Part shown: piece after piece, positions 54,257-64,000 of the stretch
Layout: every line of letters starts with the position of its first letter
How positions within the stretch are numbered: the first letter of the stretch is position 1
Source of the DNA: Paenibacillus protaetiae
GTDB lineage: Bacteria; Bacillota; Bacilli; Paenibacillales; Paenibacillaceae
Direction of reading: 5' to 3'
NCBI RefSeq assembly: GCF_004135365.1
Contig: NZ_CP035492.1
Span: 3,952,501-4,016,500, forward strand
Length of the DNA stretch: 64,000 bases
Position numbers and translations under genes: made by a program
Notes under the pieces: model-generated
What the model saw: the letters and a program-made list of their open reading frames with translations, nothing else
Databases searched by the model: none
What the model was told of the DNA's origin: nothing

Positions 54257-55027
54257 ATGACGGGTTTTGATTGGCAGGTGAGCCTTGAGGATTTAAAAAA
54301 AGGGTTTGTTTACGACTCTGCGAAGGAGCAGTACGTGTGCTTAGTATGCGGCGAAGCTTTTGAGGAAGGCATCGTTTACCGTGTTCCGGGAATGGATGAC
54401 CGGATGTACGAAGCAAAAAGGTTCGCAGCTTATCACATGGAATCGGTGCATGGCTCGATGCTGGCGCAGCTGCTGGAGATGGATAAAAAAACGACCGGGC
54501 TGACCGATTTGCAAAAAGAGCTGGTCCGCGATTTTGCCGCCGGATTATCGGATGCGGAGATTGTAAAGCGGATCGGGGCCGGCAGCGCATCAACCATTCG
54601 CAATCACCGGTTTGTGCTGAAGGAAAAAGCAAAGCAGGCGAAGCTGCTGCTTGCGATTATCGAACTGATGGAAAGCGGCGCGCCGGCCGATTCGCCTAAA
54701 TTTGTGCCCGTTCATCCAACGGCTACGCAGGTGGATGAACGGTATGCGTTAACGGAAGAAGAAAACAGCAAGCTGCTGAAGCAATATTTGCCTAAAGGGC
54801 CGGATGGCCCGTTAACGGCTTTTCCCCGCAAAGAAAAGCGTAAAATTGCCGTGCTGCGCCATATTGTTTCGTATTTTGAAGCAGGCAAGCAATACAAGGA
54901 AAAAGAAGTGAATGAGCGGCTGAAGCTATTTTGGGAGTCGGACTATGTCACACTGCGGCGTTATTTGATCGAATACGGGTTTATGGACCGGACTGACGAT
55001 TGCAGTTTGTATTGGGTGAAAAAGTAA
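54257..55027 (+). CDS. DUF2087 domain regulator-like protein
   Basis: A 256-residue protein. N-terminal zinc-finger-like segment (EQYVCLVCGEAFEEG, then HMESVH), a LuxR-like HTH (LTDLQKELVRDFAAGLSDAEI, STIRNHRFVLKEKAKQ) and a C-terminal DUF2087 domain (KLLKQYLPKGPDGPLTAFPRKEKRK, VNERLKLFWESDYVTLRRYLIEYGFMDR). Together they indicate a DNA-binding regulator. ATG 54257 with AAGGAG 11 bases before was preferred to GTG 54245. The acetyltransferase gene follows after 11 bases. Confidence 0.82.
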   Translation: MTGFDWQVSLEDLKKGFVYDSAKEQYVCLVCGEAFEEGIVYRVPGMDDRMYEAKRFAAYHMESVHGSMLAQLLEMDKKTTGLTDLQKELVRDFAAGLSDAEIVKRIGAGSASTIRNHRFVLKEKAKQAKLLLAIIELMESGAPADSPKFVPVHPTATQVDERYALTEEENSKLLKQYLPKGPDGPLTAFPRKEKRKIAVLRHIVSYFEAGKQYKEKEVNERLKLFWESDYVTLRRYLIEYGFMDRTDDCSLYWVKK

Positions 55028-55038
55028 AGGAGGCTGGC

Positions 55039-55515
55039 TTGTTGTTATCCTTAGTAAAAATTACGGATGAGCTGATTAAGGCTGAACTGGACATTTTGAA
55101 CGCTGATTCGTATTATAACCGCGTCTCGACCGGTCAGGAGACTGTGACGCCGGAAGAGCTGGCGAAAGAAAAGGAGCAGGCGGCGAAGCTTGGAGCGGAA
55201 CGTTATTTGGTGCAGGAGAATGGGCGGCATGTCGGAATCTTGGATTTTCTAATGGTCAATCCGAACGATAACTGCGCATGGCTTGGCCTGCTGCAAGTGA
55301 ATAAGCCGTGTCAGGGGCAAGGTTACGGCCGCCGGATGCTGGAGCTGTATATGAACATGATGAAGGAGCGCGGCGTTGCCGCATTCCGTATCGGTATTTT
55401 GGAGGACAATGAGCCGGGCTTCCAATTTTGGATGAAGCAAGGTTTTGATTATGTAAAAACCGTCGTCAATGACCGTCAAAAAACGGTTTTAATCTATGAA
55501 AAAACAATCGGATAA
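55039..55515 (+). CDS. GNAT family N-acetyltransferase
   Basis: About 158 residues with the acetyl-CoA binding motif QGQGYGRRMLELYM and a beta-bulge region (WLGLLQVNKPCQG). Acceptor substrate unknown. Start at TTG 55039 or 55042, five or eight bases after AAGGAGG (55027-55033). The longer frame from 55000 begins inside the preceding DUF2087 gene and lacks a site. Together with that gene it may form a two-gene unit. Confidence 0.85.
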   Translation: MLLSLVKITDELIKAELDILNADSYYNRVSTGQETVTPEELAKEKEQAAKLGAERYLVQENGRHVGILDFLMVNPNDNCAWLGLLQVNKPCQGQGYGRRMLELYMNMMKERGVAAFRIGILEDNEPGFQFWMKQGFDYVKTVVNDRQKTVLIYEKTIG

Positions 55516-55549
55516 TGGTAAAAAAGGACAGGAAAAGTCGAGAGAAAGG

Positions 55550-55579
55550 TTGACACATTTTCATAATACGGATTAAAAT
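55550..55579 (+). promoter_or_regulatory. promoter of the SLH gene pair
   Basis: TTGACA (55550-55555) and TAAAAT (55574-55579), 18 bases apart. About 100 bases of leader follow before the start codon. Confidence 0.65.
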
Positions 55580-55596
55580 GTAAATAATTGTGAGCG

Positions 55597-55641
55597 AAGC
55601 ACGCTTAAAGCCGAATAGGTTTTTTGCGTGCTTTTTTTATA
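55597..55641 (+). promoter_or_regulatory. leader hairpin with T-run (possible attenuator)
   Basis: Arms AAGCACGC and GCGTGCTT are followed by seven T, between promoter and start codon of the SLH gene. It could be an attenuator in the leader or the end of a short RNA. No riboswitch consensus was recognised. Confidence 0.5.
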
Positions 55642-55679
55642 TGGTTCAGCCCATACGAAATCAGAATAGGGGAGAAATG

Positions 55680-56909
55680 ATGATGAAGATGAAGAAAAAA
55701 ATGTACACGAAAGCAGCTTTAGTGATTGTAACTGGAATGCTGGCCGCTTCAAATATTTGGCCTTCGGCGGCACATGTGAAAGCAGCTCCTTCAGCCGCGT
55801 TTAAAGATACAATCCCGGCATGGGCGGAAGATTCGGTGAAGACGGTTGTAGATGCAGGGATTATGAACGGCTATCCGGACGGCACGTTTAAGCCCAACGA
55901 TCCGATTACACGGGCAGAGCTGTTAAAAGTAATGGCATTAACGTTCTATTTAACGGTTGCGCCGCCATCAGCCGGCCAGCTGTGGTACAAGCCTTATGAA
56001 GCAGCACTAACAAATGCGAAGATTTATATGTCCGGCGATTGGCCAACAGATTTAACAAAGCCCGCCACGCGCAATGAAATGGCGATTACGGCCGTTCGCG
56101 GATCGCAAGCGGCATATCGGGGTCAACGCCTAACAGCGGCAGAATTTATGTTCCGGGCAGTTAATGCAGGCCTGCTTTCGCGTAACGGTACGAGCGCAGA
56201 AGCCATCGACACCGCCGGCACAACAACCCGCGCGCAAGTCGCAGTGCTGGTTACACGATTGCTGAAATTGCAAGACGGCGAGACACTCCCAGTGGACCAA
56301 GGCGCATCAACGGCCGCTGAAGTCGCATGGCATCATCACAATATGATCACGATGTTCGGGCAGGACGATTTGGTTTCGTTGCCTTATAAGGTGAATGTGA
56401 ATTCTAAGTTCGACGTTTCTATTGAACAAATGCTGGTCTTAGATCCGGGCGACTCGCAGGGATATTATAGCCAGTATTTGAAGGATACTGAAGATTTTTT
56501 CCTCGGAGGACAATATGCTCAGCCTAACGCTGGTTATTTATTTGCTTTTAAATTAAAGGGCATTAGTAAAGTTGCAAGCAATGAATATGTCGACGTTCTA
56601 GGTGTTTTTTATATGTTTGTCGAGAGTTTACAACAAGGAACGTTCTATCCATCTGATAAATATATGTTCAATGATGGGAAAGTAATTGATCGTGGTGGTC
56701 TATATCGTAATAGCACCAATTTTAAACTTTCGAAGGTAGGGGCAGAAGGCTACGACTATTATTACGTTTTTGTAGATAAGAATTTTATTCAATCTCAAAT
56801 AAAGAAATATGGTGCTCTACCAATTCATATGGAGCGGTTTGCTAAACAAATGGATAAAAATACTCAATTCTATTTAACAGGGGTGAAAGATAGAGAATGG
56901 CAGCAATAA
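55680..56909 (+). CDS. SLH-domain secreted protein
   Basis: A 409-residue protein: signal peptide (about 30 residues, ending near AHVKAA), SLH repeats in residues 35-180 (WAEDSVKTVVDAGIMNGYPDGTFKPNDPITRAELLK is the first, later ones degenerate), and a C-terminal half of unknown type rich in Tyr and Phe (LDPGDSQGYYSQY, YDYYYVFVDKNF). The N-terminus has several Met; start 55680 fits GGGGAGAA best. The 3' half is markedly more AT-rich. It overlaps the next gene by 13 bases, so both are translated from one messenger and may form a surface complex. Confidence 0.87.
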   Translation: MMKMKKKMYTKAALVIVTGMLAASNIWPSAAHVKAAPSAAFKDTIPAWAEDSVKTVVDAGIMNGYPDGTFKPNDPITRAELLKVMALTFYLTVAPPSAGQLWYKPYEAALTNAKIYMSGDWPTDLTKPATRNEMAITAVRGSQAAYRGQRLTAAEFMFRAVNAGLLSRNGTSAEAIDTAGTTTRAQVAVLVTRLLKLQDGETLPVDQGASTAAEVAWHHHNMITMFGQDDLVSLPYKVNVNSKFDVSIEQMLVLDPGDSQGYYSQYLKDTEDFFLGGQYAQPNAGYLFAFKLKGISKVASNEYVDVLGVFYMFVESLQQGTFYPSDKYMFNDGKVIDRGGLYRNSTNFKLSKVGAEGYDYYYVFVDKNFIQSQIKKYGALPIHMERFAKQMDKNTQFYLTGVKDREWQQ

Positions 56910-59900
56910 AAATTAGGCAGCTATTGGTGTGTATATTACTTGTAGTAATAGGCGTAAGCGTACTTCCGCTTACGCCTATTTCCATGGCTGCATCTTCGAC
57001 AACAACAACGGTCAGTGTTCCTTCTTTATTTTCTTCCTCAGATAGATTTAATGCTTCCTCAACGAAAAGTGTTACGAAGGATATAAGCTCATATGTGCCT
57101 AAAGGCTATCAAGTAAAATCTTATGAAGTTTTTAAAACGGCTTCAGATAGCAAGGGTCAATTGTCCGAGGTTAGCAAGGGACAACTAGGGAGCATCAGCA
57201 ATAATATTTTAAATATTCCTTCTTTCAGCGGAGCGGAAGTTGATGTAAAAAATGTCGGTTTTACTTCTCATATGTACTTTGCTTTAGATCGCCAGCACAA
57301 CGGTAAACAATTTAATATTACTTCTGGAAAGACGGGTAAAGTGTGGACGGTTTCCCCGGCTGTTGGAGACAAATGCTGGTCTGGAAATATAGCGACTTGT
57401 CCAGGTCTTTTAAGCACAGATATCAATGGTAAGTCTCTTACTTCAGACGTCAAAAGTCCAGACGGGTGGGGGGTTATGATTAGCGATGGATTTTCAGGTC
57501 CCAAGGAATACTATTATGAAAAAACGGATGAAGTCGTTACTCCACCACAGTTGAGATCAAATTCGGTGAAAATAACATCGGCGACTCCTTCAAGTCCCTC
57601 TGTCAAAGTATCTTTTTTAGTAACAAATAACCATGCTGATTTGACGGCATATATCGATATGAGCTCAAAGAATAAAGGGGGGAAAACAGCCCCTTACGGT
57701 GATCAAAATGCTGCCACCCTTACATATCCAGTAGATACAACCACCGACTGGGCAGCACAAACCTACCTCTACGAAGGCCGCGTCGTGCTCACGCTTGAGC
57801 CGATAACTGGTGATGGAACACCAACGGTTTCTTGTTCCTGCAAAGTTGACCCTGATGTCATTCAATTTGCTAATGCCGATGTCCCCGTTACTTCCATGCT
57901 AACCGCCACACTTCGCAACAAAGGCTCCAAAACGATCAAAGACTGGACGCTTTACGGCCGCGCGAATGATGGCAGCCAGCTGCAGACGATTACAAGCACA
58001 GCGCCCGGGCAAGAAACCGCCACCTATAAATTCCGGTTCACCATTGCCAAAGAAAAGCTGAACAACGTCGACAGCTATACCGAAACGTGGGTGATGCGTG
58101 CGCGGGTCAATTTTACGGACGGTACATCAGCGGAAAGCGTTCTGGAATGTACGACGCTCGTAACAAAGGGAGCGCCGCCTGCATCCGGTCCGGACTCGAC
58201 ACCAGCACCAACGCCCGAGCCGATACCGATTCCGGAGGCAGACATTCAGTTTAATCCGGATACGATCGTTACCGGGGAACAATCTTCACTCCAGAACCGA
58301 TCCCAAAACTATGATGATTTCGAGTGGACATTTTCCGATAATTTAAGCGAAGTCTTTACAGATACATCCAGAACCAGCTACCCGAATAAAACCTTTACGA
58401 AACCCGGTATTTATCAAGCAACCATTACCGTGTGGAACGGACTGAACAAAAAAGTGTCCGATACCGCTACCCTGTATGTGGTGGACCCCAAACCGGTTGC
58501 CATTATTACCGGCCCTTCCTGCATCATCGAAGGACGGCCCTTTGATGCAGCCTATCATTTGTTAAACTCCTACACACCGCTGGCCAGCCGGGGCGTCACC
58601 ATCAATTTTTCGCGTTCCGAGACACGTTATAAAAAAATAGGGGATACCGATTATACGCCGGGCTGGCCAACCGGGGAAGGCATGGAGCTTGGCACATACG
58701 AAATTGAAGGGAAAGTATACGATTCACAGGGCAGAGAGAGCGACTGGGCATCCATGACCCTCGAAGTCGTGCCGGATCAAGCGCCAACCGTTTCGCTCGT
58801 AACGCCGGAGGAAGCGTACCGGGGCAACGATGTGCAGCTGTATCTCGAAGGGAAAAGCCCGGACGGCGACGCTATCGTGCATGCAGTCATCGAAGAGCGG
58901 TACGATGCCGACAATGACGGGAACTTTGAAGAGGAAAGCTGGAAGACCCTTTATGACGGAGATTACAAGCAGTGGGTGCCGGTGACCTATTCAACGGTTG
59001 GCAAACGGCAATATCGCGCCAAAGTAAAGGAAGACTGGGGTTTGGAATCCGCATGGTCTGGCCTGGAGCAAACCACTATTTTAAACTACGCGCCCAACAT
59101 GGATTTCAATGTTTACGGCTTAACCTCACAGCCAAACGAAGACAGCCAGCCGCCGGAGCTTTCGTATACGTCGAAGTCGGTTTATCATTCCTGGACGCTC
59201 AAGACGCCTTATCAGTCCGATAGCACAGCCAGTCTGAATCTTTGGAAAGCCGACGACAGCTTTTTATCGACCAAAGCGACGCAAATGATGAAATTCAGCA
59301 ATGATTATCCGAATATGGGGCTGGGTCCAAATGCCCGTTCGCCGTACAAGCTGGCCAGCGATTTAACAGCTGCGCCTCCTTATCTTGCGCCCTCTGGGCT
59401 GGTCTACAAAATTTTTGCGGGAAACCGTATGTACGCGCTCAATCAGGGCACCTACAATGCAGCGGATAAAACCTATACATTCACGGTCAATGAACTTAAT
59501 TCGTTAAATGGCAGCTTGTTAAGAACCTTTACTATAACGGGCACGGGGCAGTTCGGCAACGACGACTCCAGCAAGCATTTTAATGAAGGGATGATGGACG
59601 CCGAAGAAAATTTCTATTTTCACCGTATTACGGATGACCGGAACTTGCTGATTGATAAGTTCGATAACGAAGGGAATCATCGGGATACCTATACGATTCC
59701 ACTCGATTCAACCTTAAAAGATGCTGTTTTTTCGCACAGCGAATTGTCTCCGGACGAGCAATACATGTATGTGTTTGTACGCTATTATAAGACCGATCCA
59801 AGTATATTCCAGGAGCAGGTGATCAAATACGCGATGCAGCAGCGTACGGTCGTGTATTCCGTTCCGGTAGGCGATTTGTTTAAAGACAGCTTGCTGGATG

Positions 59901-62900
59901 ATATAAAAGTGACGCATGTTGGCGACGGGACGATCTATTTCAGTTTCCGCACGCAAGGGTATTATTCGGATGCCCATGATCAGCAAGTGACCTTTGCGAG
60001 AATATCGCCAGCCGGCGTAACCGGGTATCTCAATAGGAGTGCGGAGTATGCGTCTCCGATTGTTTTAAGTGAAGATGGCAAACGGGCTTATGTCACGATT
60101 GGCGATACAACAAGCACCTCGATGACAACCAGCTTTTCAACATTTGTCAGCTCTAACTGGGCATCCGTGAACAGTTATAAAATCGATTGGAGAAACGATT
60201 CGCAGTTTGGCGTCCCATCCTCGGATGCGATGAATAAGCCGAATCCCGTTGTTTTGCCAAATGGCGATGTGCAGGACTTGCTGTTGTTTACGAAGGATGG
60301 AGCATTAAAAAACAAAAATAATTTATCCACCTACGGCTTTTCCAAGTTGATGATGGATGCAGGCGGTAATCTGATTGGCATCAAGTCGGATGGGGCGAAA
60401 GTAAACGGCTCTTATCAGACCGGGGTTACGGTCGCTTCCAATACCCAATCCGTCGTTTGGGTACAGGAGCCTGTAATTGATCGTTACAACTACTTTTCAG
60501 ACAGCTACACAAGCAACATTCAGCCGGATGGTTCAATTTATGCATTTAACAGTATTGATCTAAAGGAATATGTTTACCCGTTTTATTCGCCAAGCGCCGC
60601 TGGCGGCATTGTCAATCCGATTGACGACAATACGGTTGAGGTCAGCAAGAAAGATTGGTCGGGCTTATGGTACGATCCGAACACGAAGGTGAAAAACTAT
60701 ACGTTTAGCTTTAATACGGCTATCGGTGATCTGAAAAACAACGGTATTGTGGGTGCGGCGTTCCAGATTAAGGACCCGGAAAACATGTACAGCGTGGAAT
60801 GGAGTAATGATACGCTTACCCTGTATAAGGTGGTTAATGGAACAAAGACCGTCATGAAATCGGCTGCCGTTGCCCGTTCTGCGGGCGTCACGTATCCGAT
60901 GGAAGTAGAATCTATAAACGGAAACTTGCGCGTGTCCATTAATCATGTGAAGCAGCTTGAAGGATATGATGAAACCTTCACCTCCGGCTCCTTTGGCATT
61001 ATGGCTATCGGCCAGCCGCAGGCGAAGTTTTCGGGCATTCATTTGAAAAATTACGGGGATACGTACATCGAAGAGACGGCGCAAACGGTTCTCGTAGGCG
61101 AGGAAATCAAATACGACAAGCTCTTTTCGGACTTGGAGAATGACCCGGAAGCGGCAGAGCGATGGTCGTACAGCCATGATCCGAACTACTTTGCAAATCC
61201 GGAAGGCCCAAGCGAAGTGGATGGAAAGACGTTTGATGAGACAGTTAAGTCGCTGGACAAGCCGGGGCTATACAAAATCACCGCGACGGCCGAAGACGAT
61301 CCGGGCCTGCCGAATTATCAAAAATGGTCGGAGCCGGTGACCAAAGAGCTGTATGTTCACCGCCGGCCGATTGCGCAGCCGGACGTGAGGCTGACGGATA
61401 AAGTGTATGAGGACGGTACTGCGCTGGATTACACGACGTACGACACCTCGTATGACCCGGATGTGCCGGACTACTTGGCGCAGCGCGTTTTCCGGACCCG
61501 CTGGGCGGATGAAAGCACCTGGACGATGGGGCAGCGGTATTTGTATGACCGGCCAGGCGTGGAGCTGATCATTCAAGAGCAGGTGAAGGACGTTCACGGA
61601 GCTTGGTCGTATTGGGGAGAAACAAGGGTCTACGAAGATGCGTTGCCTCCGGCGAACCAAACGAAACCGGTGATGACGATTACCGTTCCGGGCGGCACCG
61701 AAACCAATCCATACGTTTACGCTACTACCCAAACGCCAACGATCTACTGGAAGTATTTTGACGCGGAAAACGATCCGCAAGAGCAGTTTTATTTGAAACT
61801 GGTTTATGCCGATACGGGCGATACGATAACGGAGGTTTCCTATCCGGGTGACGATTATTTCTTTAGGCTGCAGGACGGTATACTGGAGCCGGGACGGAAA
61901 GTAAAAGTGTTCGGGCGCGTCTATTCGAATGGCGTATGGTCGGATGACAGCAATGAAACATATCTGATCGTGAATACGCCGCCGAAGACCAAACTGCTCA
62001 GCTTTAACGGTCCAACCGCTTTGGCGCCGATTTATACGAACAACAACAAGCCGGAACTGAAAGTGCAAGTGACCGATGCAGAAAACCAAACCACAAAATT
62101 TGTGGACTACGAGATTACAAAGGTTTCTACAAGCCAAATCGTGGTCGATACCAACACGGCCACCAGCTCAATGGCTTACATCCCGGCCGGTCTGGCCGAT
62201 GGACTATACAGCTGGAAGGCGAGAGCGAATGATGGACTTGACTGGGGGGATTATTCAGAAACGGGTTACTTCTTTGTGGATACGGTCCGGCCGGATGATA
62301 CGGACGAGAAGCTGACCATATCTCCGACGTCCGTCACAGTGAAATTCAATCCGTTCAGCGACGCTGATCCTTCTTCTGGCCACGCCACCCGCGGCTTCTA
62401 TATGCAGCAGGTGAACGATGATGGCAGCGTAACGGCTATTGATTTGAATGGCAACGGAACGGTAGAGGAAAGTGTGCCGCTCGACAAAAACGCGCTTACG
62501 TACACCGTTAGCGGACTAAAAACAGGTCAGCAGTATCGCCTGATGGTGGTGGACTGGGACGCAGCCGGCAACATGGGGCAATATGCGTATATTTACTTTA
62601 ATACGAACCGGCCGCCTATTGCTGATTTTGACTGGTCGCCCAAGCCTGTATATGAAGGGGATGCCGTACAGTTTGCTTCATCCGCAGCCGACCCGGATGC
62701 AGATCCGCTAACGGCGGTGTACAAGCTGACCCGCCCGGATGGAACGACAGCCAGCTATGGCTATTCGCTCACTGCGCCTTATGAGCCGGCCGGACCTTCT
62801 GTCCGGATGGATACGCCGGGTATGTGGCGCATGGCTTTAAGCGTGAGCGACGGTATTGAAACGGTTGAAACAGTCAAAACCATTGCGGTGCTGCCGCTTT

Positions 62901-63303
62901 CCGTTACCGGTTATGTGAAGCATACCGAGGAATGGGATAAACGCCGCAAGTCGTATAACCAAAAGCAAAGCGGGGACGATAATCTCCCCGGACTTCCGTT
63001 ACCTTTTGGGCAGGGGAGAAGTTTATACTGCAGGCAGACACGACATTAACCGGGACGGATACAGTGGCTGAACGGGTTACCGTGCAGACGGGAACTTACA
63101 AGGTTGAGCTTGAGCCGGCAGGAGCGGGAAGGAACTTCTGGCAGGGGGAGCTGTGGGAGGAATCGCTGTACGGCTGGACAAATGGCTCGTATGACTTCCG
63201 TTTTACGGTTTACTACAGCAACGGCACGGTCAAAGAAGCCGTATCCACCATTATTATATCCGGCACAGCAGACGAGCTGCTTGGCGTGCATCGAGTTCAC
63301 TAG
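56897..63303 (+). CDS. giant multi-domain secreted surface protein (frameshift near 3' end)
   Basis: More than 2100 residues in one frame with a frameshift near the end. Signal peptide (residues 1-31, ending SMAAS), an AT-rich unknown domain, a PKD-like domain (near 450-540: FEWTFSDNL, TKPGIYQATITVW), Ig-like modules (DQAPTVSLVTPEEA), a long repetitive stretch at about 790-1200 that looks propeller-like, a lectin-like sandwich near 1260-1390 (VGAAFQIKDPENMYSVEWSN), and further Ig/Fn3/PKD modules to the end. No LPXTG or SLH anchor seen. At CCCC 62986-62989 the frame changes: reading on in the correct frame gives TFWAGEKFILQAD, then VAERVTV to 63303; one added C restores it. Probable adhesin or matrix protein partnered with the SLH protein. 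Confidence 0.83.
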
Positions 63304-63419
63304 CACCGGGGCACAAGCTGAGGATGCCCTGGCGCCCTAGCAGTTTGTGCTCCGCAGCGCCTTACGTTAGTTGGCGCGCAGCGCGCTCGGCGGACCGCGG
63401 CTGCTGCAGCCATAAACAT

Positions 63420-63464
63420 AGAAGCATCTAAATCCGCATAACAGCGGGTTTAGATGCTTCTGTT
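63420..63464. terminator. terminator after the giant surface-protein gene
   Basis: Arms AGAAGCATCTAAATCCGC and GCGGGTTTAGATGCTTCT around ATAACA, then GTTTC. It is between convergent genes. The stretch 63304-63419 shows only G+C-rich non-coding sequence. Confidence 0.75.
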
Positions 63465-63488
63465 TCTGCTGGCAGCGCCGGCAGGCAT

Positions 63489-64000
63489 TTATAAAAACAT
63501 CGTCGCATTAAAATAACGTTTGGACACGGAATGGCAATAGGCGGTTTGAATGGAGACCGCCGCAATCAGCATAAAATTGCGGACTGCTTCGCGCTGCCTG
63601 CCGGTAAGCTCGGGCAGCGTGCGGGCGTAACGGTTAGCCGCGGCAAGCACCATTTGCTCCGTTACAAAATCCTGTTTATAGTTTTCCGAATCCGTCGCTT
63701 TCGCTTCAATCTGCCTGTGAGTGGCGTCAAGCTGCTCGAACATGTCCGAATAAGCTTCATATAACGAAACGGGGCCAACGAGATCGTCATTCTCGTCTTC
63801 CGGTTTGTTGAATAAAATACAGAACAACTTGCGAATCGACTCGAAATCCAGGTTATATTTCAAGTCATCAATTATAAACAGCAGTGCTGCCTGATTAATT
63901 GAATATTTTTTGCCGACCTTCGGGCAGTCGAAATAGGGCTTGAAATCGCGTTTGACCCAGTTTTGCATCGCAGTCAGCGAAACGCCGGAATATTCGATCA
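63489..64000 (-). CDS. DUF1836-like regulator (5' end beyond window)
   Basis: The 3' part of a gene running off the right edge. The internal ATG at 63968 is not the true start: upstream in frame the sequence reads YSGVSLTAMQNWVKRD, a MerR/Xre-like helix-turn-helix. Downstream (YSINQAALLFIIDDLKYNLDFESIRKLFCILF) matches the DUF1836 family of bacillar transcription-factor-like proteins. Function unknown. The stop is at 63489. Confidence 0.75.
   Translation of the reverse strand, partial: IEYSGVSLTAMQNWVKRDFKPYFDCPKVGKKYSINQAALLFIIDDLKYNLDFESIRKLFCILFNKPEDENDDLVGPVSLYEAYSDMFEQLDATHRQIEAKATDSENYKQDFVTEQMVLAAANRYARTLPELTGRQREAVRNFMLIAAVSIQTAYCHSVSKRYFNATMFL

Noticed and set aside
61268-62137. 289-codon open frame antisense to the giant surface-protein gene
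   Set aside because: Arg- and Ile-rich shadow of the coding strand, no start signals.

Overview
The window reads as a chromosomal segment of a spore-forming, Gram-positive Firmicute, most likely a Paenibacillus or close relative. The reasons are strong AGGAGG ribosome binding sites with frequent TTG and GTG starts, S-layer-homology (SLH) proteins, a caa3-type cytochrome oxidase operon, a YhcN-like sporulation lipoprotein, a class of orphan sporulation-type sensor kinase, and moderate G+C. No phage, transposase, integrase or CRISPR array was seen.

Layout. 1-2040: 3' half of a 23S rRNA gene followed by a Glu-Thr-Lys-Leu-Gly tRNA cluster with no 5S gene in between. 2.1-11.4 kb: housekeeping genes (M29 aminopeptidase, MFS pump, SLH-GH18 hydrolase, malic enzyme, sugar isomerase, YkuK-like protein). 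11.5-16.4 kb: Dps, a 7TM sensor histidine kinase, and, convergent to it, a two-gene unit made of an isoprenoid-synthase-like enzyme and a 79-residue nitrile-hydratase-leader-like (NHLP) peptide that ends in a tryptophan two residues from its C-terminus. This unit resembles the logic of ComQ/ComX prenylated-Trp pheromones, but with an unrelated leader, and is the best candidate for an undescribed system. 16.4-26.7 kb: SDR and OYE oxidoreductases, glycerophosphodiesterase plus sugar-type MFS carrier, a copper module (CsoR-CopZ) with clear operators, a stand-alone GTP cyclohydrolase II, a GH51 arabinofuranosidase and a YetF-like membrane protein. 27-32.5 kb: caa3 oxidase operon ctaCDEF-ctaG and a DUF420 protein. 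32.6-37.9 kb: a GntR/YtrA-type regulated ABC export locus. 37.9-40.9 kb: Gfo/Idh oxidoreductase, AraC regulator and ThuA for sugar use. 41-45.6 kb: acyl-CoA dehydrogenase, and an MhqR-like regulator with dioxygenase and esterase for quinone resistance, both promoters carrying the same 16-bp palindrome. 45.6-49.2 kb: an operon joining a Tat-exported gluconate-dehydrogenase-like enzyme to its own TatC and TatA. 49.3-55.5 kb: aldose epimerase, LytTR protein, lactonase, Fsr-like pump, DUF2087 and GNAT proteins. 55.6-63.3 kb: an SLH protein overlapping a >2100-residue multi-domain secreted protein. The last gene, DUF1836-like, runs off the window.

Four genes (18.6-19.8, 33.8-34.8, 48.4-49.1 and 56.9-63.3 kb) are each broken by a frameshift that one extra G/C in a run of four would repair. 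The shared signature points to homopolymer errors in the sequence more than to four independent pseudogenes.
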